Source: Orobanche coerulescens
Taxonomy: Eukaryota > Streptophyta > Magnoliopsida > Lamiales > Orobanchaceae
Assembly (NCBI GenBank): GCA_033398695.1
Contig: CM065811.1
Location: 119,560,001-119,624,000, forward strand
DNA: 64,000 bases
Direction of reading: 5' to 3'
Shown here: piece by piece, positions 56,484-64,000 of the stretch
Position numbering within the stretch: the first letter of the stretch is position 1
Layout of the letters: every line of letters begins with the position of its first letter
The notes under the pieces: generated by a model
What the model was told of the DNA's origin: nothing
The model's database searches: none
Seen by the model: the letters and a program-made list of their open reading frames with translations, nothing else
Position numbers and translations under genes: made by a program

Positions 56484-57898
56484 TGTAGGTCACAAGTCGT
56501 CCAGGAACAAGTCTAGAGGGGGGGGGGTGAATAGACTTGTTGAAACTCTTAAACTCTTTTTCTCAAAGAGTGAGTTTCTTCAGTTGATAGGTAAACAAAT
56601 GACTTGGAGTCATTTGTTCTTAATATGTGCGGAAGTCAGCTGATGACGAATATAAAGCAACTAATGAAACACTTAACAATGAATGCAGCAGTTAAAATAT
56701 GATGCTATAAAACAGTAAATGACGCAGGCAGTTATAGTGGTCTCAGAGGTGGGGCAATCCTCTACTAATCCACTTTTCTCCAAACCAGTTGGAGATGAAT
56801 TCACTATAATTCTCAACCAGTGATAAATATTACAGTGATTCAAACAAAACTACAACAGCTTCCAACCAGTGGAAATCCGTGCCGTTGTACCACACTTGAC
56901 TGCCTTGCACCTCTTGATCCTCGATCCTTGGATTCCTTTACAGTCTCTTAACTTCAACCAGTGAAGTACCCCGAACTCAGGATTATAGACAAGAGTTTTT
57001 TTGTCTTCTCCAACTAAGAGCTTCTTCAAGTATGAACTTTTTAGAACCGCTCTTTTCACGATGCTGTATTTTGCTTTTTGATAGCTTGAATGCTTTGATC
57101 GCTTGAAAGTATGTTCGCACCGGTTGTTGCTCAACTTCAAATCTTCGGATATATATATAGGTGTTGATCCATGAGCATTCCTTCATAGCCGTTGCAGATC
57201 TGTAACAAATCAGTCCGTTGGAGGGAGACTTCTTTGTTTAATCTTTTCTGAACGTTGCAAGGTTGGATTCCCATATTTTAATCTATCTTCCGACCGTTGT
57301 GAAGACTTCTGCATGTGATGTGCCGAATCTTTTGAATATAAAACGATTAAAGTCTTCAAGGTGGGTCTGGATAGCTTATTTAATTCATATCTTTTGCGGG
57401 AATCACTCCAATTTGTCTCTTCACGTTGCATGTGACTTTCCGTAATACTTGACTTTTCAACGCATGCTGACGTGGACTTGGAGTACTTGGCTGATCTCGA
57501 CTAGGCTGATATGCAGTTAACATCTCTGCAGTCTGGACCTCTCTGATGTTCCCAGTTTAGGACTTGTCTGATCAGGTGACTTGTCTCAGGTACCTTGGCT
57601 GCAGTCTGGTCAAACATCCCTGATAATTTTTGTTGACCAGAACTACTCTGACTTGACTCGGTTGATCCTCTCTGATGGACTTAGCTGTACTTTAGTACTT
57701 AGCCGATTTTTAGCCTAACTTATTTTTGGCCTATAGAAGATACTCATTTGGTTCTTCTTTACATTTTGCCAAGTTTTATACTTAACATATTTGGCCTATG
57801 GAAGATACTCATTTGGTTCTTCCTTACATTTTTGCCAAGTAATAAACATTTGAATTTATATTAATGACATCATCAAAATCTAACAGGTATTTCTAACA
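56484..57898 (-). repeat. 3' LTR of SIRE-like Copia element 2
   Basis: On the minus strand it runs from TGTTAGAAATACCTG to GACCTACA. It includes a run of ten G on the plus strand (AGAGGGGGGGGGGTG near 56516) and a TATATATA box near 57151. U3 is rich in CTCTGATG/TCTGATCAGG words. The left border is inferred. Confidence 0.7.
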
Positions 57899-57915
57899 AA
57901 TTCCCCCTATTTTGA
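57899..57915 (-). other. Polypurine tract of SIRE-like element 2
   Basis: AAAATAGGGGGAATTTG on the minus strand, next to the 3' LTR. Confidence 0.85.
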
Positions 57916-58126
57916 TGATGGCAAAACTTTAAACAAGTAATCAAATGATCAAGTCTGCACTTGAGTGCAAGACACAAAATCAAAATCAGTCTTGTTTTGA
58001 GACAACTAGGAGTTGTCATTCAAATGACTGTTATATATTAATTTTCTGTTGATTACAAGTACATGGCTTGAATAAAATAAATGCAGAAAATTAATCAATT
58101 ACAAAAATTACAATTACATCCAAAAA

Positions 58127-60405
58127 CTATCTGCCCCTTCCTCTGCGAACCGTTTGCTTGGGAGGTCTAAATAGTTTTGCACCGATTGGTCTATTTTTGA
58201 TGGGTGCAAGACCATATTTCCTCCTTATGACGAGGGCAGCAAAGTCTTGATCTTCTTTTGAAGAGAACTTGTGCTCTTCACATAGCTTTCTAATTTCTTC
58301 TTGAAGCTCTAGCTCGTTAAGCTCATTATCCAAATGGGTCGGCGCTTCCACTGCTCTGAATGGAGGAATCATAGGATAAGCTTGCCATTTGGCTGCATAT
58401 TTAAGCATTATCTTCCACAGAGTAGGCCATCTAGCATCCATGTAGTTGATGAATGACTGTTGGGGCGAGCATTCTTTATCATCGAGTATCTCCCAGAGGT
58501 AGAACTGCTCTATGAATTATTTCTTGGCATTCACCCAATTGTTCATGAATTCTGTTGGCAAGAATTCTTCAACATACCACAACTGTTTGCCTTCCCATTC
58601 GAATCTTTGTTCATCTTTTTCTTTTGTTCTTCTCTTCTTCTCCTGATCGCTTCTCCACGCTGCTCTTGGGTTGGGTGAGGCGAATATCTCCTTTCTTTTC
58701 AGACTTGATGGTCCTCCTTCAATTTGAAGAATATCTTGCCTCTTCTTTGTTCTTAGCTCTGCCCTTATTTCTCCTTGAGTACTTCCTTCCCCCTGACTTC
58801 TATCTTCCCCCTTTTTTCCAGCATCAACTAAGGTAGTCAATTGCTGCTCTATTCTGCTCATCTAGTCAGACATGCCAAATGGCATTATGTTGTTGGTAGG
58901 GGGAGGAGGCGGAGGTACTTCTCTCTGCAGCAAAGTGTCAATCTTTGCATTGATGGTTTGGAGGTTAGGATTGACCTGAGATGCCAGCATCTCTCCAATC
59001 GTATCTTTCACTGTCTGCGTGATCAGCTCAGTCACTGCAGGTGAGATCTGAGCTGGTGGAGAGTGCTCGCCTGAGCCTTCTGCAATTGAACCACCAGACT
59101 GCAGGCTCCTATCTGCAGCTGGTACTCCAGATGGGGTCTTTTAAGGGTCCCGATCCGAGTCTCGGCTAATCTGCGTCAGTGGTGTGCGGGCGGCGCCCGA
59201 TCTATCTGCAGCCTCTTGTATTGGCTTTTGCTCCTGCTCTCCTTCCTTCTCTTGCTCTTTTTCCTGCTCTTCCTCCTTTTCTCCTTCAATATTTTCTTTT
59301 TCTTTCTCAGCTCCTTGATCTCCTCCTTCATCTTTATCATCATCCTCCTCATCATCATTATTGTCATCATCTTTTTTCTCATCTTTTTCTCCTTCATCCT
59401 CATCATCTTTTTCTCCTTCATCATCCTTCTCTCCTTCATCTTGTTCTACTTCTTCTTCTCCTTCTTCTTCTTCTTCTTCTTCTTCAATCACCTCTTCTGT
59501 TTTCTCAACTTCCTCAGAATGTTTTTCAACTAAAATCTTTTCTTCTTCTCTTTTCTCTTCTTGCTCCTCTTCTTCGTCGACTAAAACAATAACATCTTCC
59601 TCTCCATCTACCTCTTCAATCCTAATTTCTTTCTCTTCTTCCTCCTCCTCCTCTTCTCCAATCAAAAATACTAAACATAATGGAATGGATGAATTGGTCC
59701 ATGTTGGTTTTAAAATGAGACATGAACCAATTCTCCTGGAGGATTAAAACTAAGTCTGATTCTTTACAAAACTGAATCAGTACATCCTCTGTGGCTTGGG
59801 GATATCCCCAACCACTAGTTTCAATATAAGGCTGAAGATCTGTAAATGACAGAGATTTGAAAAACTTCCACTCTTCAAAAATATTGACAAAAGAGTGTTT
59901 TAAGGCTTGTGGCTTAACAAGCTGTAATTGTTCGATGGATAGATTGAAAACATTATTTTCCAGTAGGTTAAAGATATAATTGGCTTCAGGGATTGAGATG
60001 ATTAGACCTGCTTCTTCTTCCCCTGGAATGTATGTTGGGGTGAGGACAGCCACTGATCGAGTTTCAGTGCTGGGCAGTGGTCTTCTAGGTGAGTAGGTGA
60101 CACAGGTGTAGGTGGCATGATGATCTCGCTGCTCTTCCTCACTAAAGCTATGATGCTTTGGGCCTCTTGGGAGAGGGTTCTGGGGATGACTGCATGATAG
60201 ATGGCTCTCCAGGGGCTGGTCCCCTTCTCTTAAATCGGACAGCTATGGGAGTGTTATCTGACTCAGAGTCTGACTCGACTGCAGTTGGGTCGTCGGCTGC
60301 AGGTCGGTCCGACTCACCTGATGAAATATATCTCGGGTAGGTCCTTGTGTCAGGCAGCTCCTTCAACATCTGGGCTGCTCTCCTATTGTTCCCTAACCTC
60401 CTCAA
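58127..60405 (-). pseudogene. Accessory ORF (second part) of SIRE-like element 2, frameshifted
   Basis: Pieces in several frames: 60405-60148 (Ser/Asp/Pro-rich), 60053-59622 (globular, with SFVNIFEEWKFFKSLSFTDL), 59665-59141 (extremely Glu/Asp/Lys-rich, with E8 and E/D runs), 58861-58517 and 58441-58127 (helical, ending RRGRGR). The order globular, acidic, coiled-coil parallels the accessory ORF of element 1. The acidic run is a low-complexity GAA/GAG tract and a likely site of slippage, which may explain the frame breaks. No membrane segment is visible. Function unknown. Confidence 0.6.
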
Positions 60406-60505
60406 AGTTTCTTAGTCCAGATGACCAAGTCTCTTGTTGGTATGGAAGGGGTCAATACTTCCCTTCGCCATACCTGTCTTTTCCAGAATCCAACTCAGCT
60501 GCGTT

Positions 60506-61192
60506 CTAACGCGCGACTGATTTAAATCTTTTTTCATCAGAAAGCCATTCGGCTTTGTTGACTTCTCGAACAAGTTGCCTAAAAATGTAATCCACCCAAT
60601 CAATTTCCTCATCTTGAATCAGTGCTCCCAGCACCATGAACTTCGCCGACAACAGTTGGTCGTAACTGCCGGCCATCCCCATGATGATTTTATTGGTTAT
60701 ATCCAACGCAAAACGATAGACCTTTTTAATCTCACTCCTTTTAGCGGTGAGTTTCAGCTTTTCCGGCAGATTCTCCACCTTGATCTTCTTCCAGGTTTCG
60801 GAGGCTGACTGTTTGAGAGCTTCGACAGCTATACCGCGGTGTTTCATACCAAACACTGTACGAATCGACTCCCGCGATATGTCGACTTGTCTTCCGCCAA
60901 CTGTGCTCCGAATTCCATCCTGAATCAAATAGGCTTCGTGGTAGAACGCGATAACATCTTCCTTGTACAAATGTTGGGGGTTGATGTCCAGGAATGGGTA
61001 GATCCCATTTAGCTTCATCGTGCGGATTAGGTCAAGCACGTCGTAATTCTCCAGATTTGCTTCCAATAAGCCTTCGAAATCGACGACCAGGGAGAAGATA
61101 ATCTGGTCCTTGACCGCCTTCAGGTTGACGCCTTCAAAGTACGATTCCATTTCTGCAAACAAAGGATTTTTTTTAGTGTATTTGGAGTTCAA
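60506..61192 (-). CDS. Accessory ORF (first part) of SIRE-like element 2
   Basis: An open frame of 228 codons; the start may be the internal methionine of MESYFEGVNLKAV (about 61150) rather than 61192. Motifs include FEGLLEANLENYDVLDLIRT, YKEDVIAFYHEAYL, VDISRESIRTVFGMKHRG and MGMAGSYDQLLSAKFMVLGA. The overall pattern matches the element 1 protein at 28736-29632 (AVRFLSLAQGGH, EICIDRDLLQRIYRL) and the putative plant transposon protein family. No membrane segment. It sits directly downstream of RNase H, separated by a 250-bp spacer. Confidence 0.65.
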   Translation of the reverse strand: MNSKYTKKNPLFAEMESYFEGVNLKAVKDQIIFSLVVDFEGLLEANLENYDVLDLIRTMKLNGIYPFLDINPQHLYKEDVIAFYHEAYLIQDGIRSTVGGRQVDISRESIRTVFGMKHRGIAVEALKQSASETWKKIKVENLPEKLKLTAKRSEIKKVYRFALDITNKIIMGMAGSYDQLLSAKFMVLGALIQDEEIDWVDYIFRQLVREVNKAEWLSDEKRFKSVAR

Positions 61193-61727
61193 GAATTTTT
61201 GCTCTGTAGATCTGGGGTAAGCGTAAAAGGTAAAGTGAAGAGATTCTTTCCTTATAAAGAAGATGAAAAGACGTATGGATTAAATTATTATATATTTGAA
61301 ATGGTGGTACGCCTTTTGAGATTCTTTTAAATTTCAAATTTGAATCGGTGGTCCATTTTAAAATTTGACGGTTGGTTTTGATTGGCCACCGTGGAGGTCG
61401 ATTTAATAAGCGATTGCCACGTGTATTTAAAATGCCACTTGTGAGCCGAACATTAATATATTTAAATGCCATTTGTGAACCAAAATTAATATAATATTAT
61501 TATACATATGGCAGATAATAATTAAATATTCAGAGGTCGGTTGAGTTTAGAAAACTTAGTTGGTCTGACTTGTTGACTGTTGACCGCTCTGCATCAAGTG
61601 AGTTGACTCCGTGGACTTCTCACCTGAGATTCTGATCAGCTAGGTTCCTTTGTCCGTCCTTCGTCCTCTTGTCTGCATCAACTAGGATCTGATTTCCTTA
61701 ATCAGCTGGGTCCTTCTCTGAGATGCT
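61193..61727. other. Spacer between RNase H and accessory ORFs (element 2)
   Basis: AT-rich non-coding region with GTTGACT/GTCTGACT words. It may carry the signals for expressing the accessory ORF. Confidence 0.4.
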
Positions 61728-63989
61728 TCAGCTTGCTTCTGTACTAGATTCCCAATCTAGTAGACCAAGATCTCTGCTCAGCTCCAAAAACCTTTCTTCT
61801 GGCAAAGGTTTGGTAAAGATGTCAGCTATCTGATAGTCTGTGCTGACTCTTTCAACTCTAACTCTTTTGTTAAGCACATGGTCTCTGATGAAGTGGTGCT
61901 TAACATCAATGTGCTTCATCCTTGAATGCAAAACCGGATTGTTGGTTATTGCAATAGCACTATTGTTGTCACACCAGATAGGAACTTCATTGGCAATGAT
62001 ATTATAATCCCTTAGGCCATTATCGATCCATAAGATCTGTGCACAACAGCTACCTGCAGCTAGGTATTCTTACTCTGTGGTGGAGATAGAGTTAGAAACC
62101 CGCTTCTTGCTAAACCAGGATATCAGTCTGGTTCCTAGGAATTGGCACGTTCCACTAGTGCTTTTCCTATTGATTTTGCATCCTGCGAAATCTGCATCTG
62201 AATATCCTGACAGCTCGAAGTTGTCATCCTTGGGATACCATAGTCCAACATTGACTGTAGACTTAAGGTATTTTATTATCCTCTTGGCTGCATCTAGGTG
62301 TGATTGCTTCGGCTTGGACTGGAATCGTGCACAAACTCCTACGGCATAATTATGTCTGGCCTGCTTGCAGTGATGTACATAAGTGATCCAATAAGTCCTC
62401 TATAGTGGGTTGAGTCCACAGATATTCCTGCCTCGTCTGCATCTAAGTAGTGCTTGTGCTCATAGGGATTCTTGCTGGCTTGGCTGATTCCATTCCATAT
62501 CTCTTGATCAGATCTTTGGTATACTTGGCTTGGTTGATGAAAATTCCTTTTTCCATCTGCTTAACTTGTAGTCCGAGAAAGAAGTTAAGCTTTCCCATCA
62601 TACTCATCTCAAATTCTCCTTGCATGAGGTTGGAGAATTTCTTGCATAACTCTGGATTGGTTGAGCCGAATATGATGTCATCCACATATATCTGGACTAT
62701 TAATATGTGGCCTTCGTGCTCCACTCTGAATAGGGTCTTGTCCACCTTCCCTTTGCAAAAACCATTCTTCTCAAGAAACACAGACAATGTTTGATACCAC
62801 GTTCTTGGTGCTTGCTTAAGTCCATAGAGAGCCTTCAACAGCTTGTAGACTTTGTCTCCTTTGACAAAACCTGGGGGTTGCTCTACATAGACTTCTTCTT
62901 CTAGGATGCCATTTAGAAAAGCACTCTTTACATCCATTTGATAGACTTCAAAATCTTTGAATGCAGCATATGCGAGGAATAGTCTGATGGCCTCTAATCT
63001 TGCAACGGGTGCATAGGTTTCATCAAAATCTATTCCTTCACATTGTGCATACCCTTTTGCTACAAGTCTGGCTTTATTCCTAACAACAACTCCGTCTTCA
63101 TCACTCTTGTTTTTGTACACTCATTTGGTGCCAATAACCTTCTTGTGATCAGGTCTGGCTGTTAGTTCCCAAACTTTGTTTCTTTCCATCTGCTCCAGTT
63201 CTTCTTGCATGACATTTATCCAAGAATAATCTTCTAGGGCTTGTTCTATTGTCTTGGGTTCAATCTGTGACATAAAGCATGAGAACATAGCCATTCCTGC
63301 TGGTAGAGTTGACTGTATTGTCTTGACTCCATCAATCAGCTTTCCAATGATTTGCTGGATTGGGTGATCTTTGAGCCACTTGGGGATATCATCTTCTTCT
63401 GGGTCTGTTCCCCCTGTTGGATTGCTCTGGTTGATTTCTGCATCAATTTGGGTTACGTGCCATTGGATCAGCTACCGTCTTGTCATCTGCAGCTTGGGTC
63501 TGATCTGCAGATGAGTCTTTATCAGCCACAGCTGGGTCTTCATCAGCGGAAACTGGATCAGATAGGTTTGGTGATCCTTTCTAATCTGCAGTTGGGTCTT
63601 GGCCTCTGATTGAATCTTGGTGAGTCTGCAGGTGAGTCCACCATTCCAGTGTCATGTACAATGACTTCTTCAAGGGTTGCTGATTTTAGCTTGTTCTCAA
63701 TTAACTCAACTTGCTTCCTGTAGTCAACAGTATATTCATCAAAAACAACATGGGGTGTTTCCTCCACAACTAAGGTTCTTTTGTTAAATACTCTATATGC
63801 CTTGCTTCTTTGTGAGTATCCCATAAAGAGACCGTCATCAGTTTTAGCATCAAAGGCATTTAGTTGTGTTTTATCGTTGTTGTGGATGAAACACTTACAA
63901 CCAAAAACATGAAAATAAGCAACAGTAGGAGTTCTATTATTCCAAACCTCATAGGGAGTTTTGCCATGTCTCCCTACTATCATACTCAT
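61728..63989 (-). pseudogene. Copia pol of element 2 (integrase end, RT, RNase H), partial
   Basis: 63989-63558 is the integrase C-terminal region (HGKTPYEVWNNRTPTVAYFH, FGCKCFIHNNDK, GLFMGYSQRSKAYRVFNKRT). The RT follows with a frame break near 63120. 63120-62443 includes [51 protein letters not shown], the catalytic [10 protein letters not shown] and FFLGLQVKQ. RNase H ends at 61931-61728 with KHIDVKHHFIRDHVLNKR and ADIFTKPLPEERF. Intact over long stretches, so younger or better preserved than the pol of element 1. It runs off the window. Confidence 0.9.
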
Positions 63990-64000
63990 GTTCTGACTAT

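Larger units (their letters stand above)
56484..64000 (-). mobile_element. Second SIRE-like Copia retrotransposon, 5' part beyond window
   Basis: From the right edge leftward on the minus strand: integrase end, RT, RNase H, accessory ORFs, polypurine tract and 3' LTR. Same order as element 1, but clearly a different subfamily: the LTR is unrelated in detail and the accessory ORFs diverge. Confidence 0.9.

Noticed and set aside
59179..59747. Leu/Ser-rich plus-strand ORFs
   Set aside because: They are shadows of the Glu/Asp-rich tract on the minus strand.

Overview
The window looks like repeat-rich nuclear DNA of a flowering plant, most likely a eudicot. The evidence is spliced genes with GT/AG introns, plant hAT transposons, SIRE-like Copia and Athila-like Gypsy retrotransposons, RTE-type LINEs, Stowaway-like and hAT-like MITEs, and a plant-type NADPH:quinone oxidoreductase gene. 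I see no rRNA, tRNA, CRISPR or prokaryotic features. Only two genes look like ordinary host genes: a small multi-pass membrane protein of unknown function (11598-12257, + strand, two exons) and NQR (45221-47162, - strand, three exons).

Left part (1-19617). Decayed fragments of a DENR (SUI1) gene and of a bHLH transcription factor lie in the same orientation on the minus strand, and a 2.6 kb deleted hAT element splits the bHLH part. Next comes a roughly 6 kb element bounded by related direct repeats (4693-10640). It has a long leader with repeated blocks, an ORF resembling the cysteine-rich nucleic-acid-binding protein of carlaviruses, and a frameshifted LONELY GUY (LOG)-like cytokinin phosphoribohydrolase ORF. 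No reverse transcriptase, integrase or coat protein is visible in it. This is the best candidate for an undescribed system in the window. After the membrane-protein gene there is a second hAT (13037-16380) with a perfect 8-bp target duplication, a possible small LTR, a poly-A retroposon and a MITE.

Middle part (19618-43714). This is a Russian-doll nest. An RTE LINE is interrupted by an Athila-like Gypsy element. A complete 12.2 kb SIRE-like Copia element on the opposite strand (TSD GGAGG) is inserted in the Athila gag, and a gag-only Copia-type element (TR-GAG-like) is inserted in the Athila reverse transcriptase. The rest of the Athila element is missing past a breakpoint at 43714.

Right part (43715-64000). 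The NQR gene has a MITE and a tandem duplication on its 3' side and an RTE fragment plus a 3.3 kb Gypsy-type LTR only about 350 bp upstream of its start codon. Two more partial LTRs of related type follow, then the 3' two-thirds of a second SIRE-like Copia element running off the window. A self-complementary CG-rich 12-mer (consensus TAGCGYRCGCTA) occurs in dense arrays just upstream of the TATA box in the LTRs of two apparently unrelated retrotransposon families, the TR-GAG and the Gypsy-type LTRs. In the latter a splice-donor-like site follows the TATA box at a near-constant distance. This promoter architecture is the second main observation.

All calls come from reading the sequence and from remembered family motifs. 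No alignment or database search was run.
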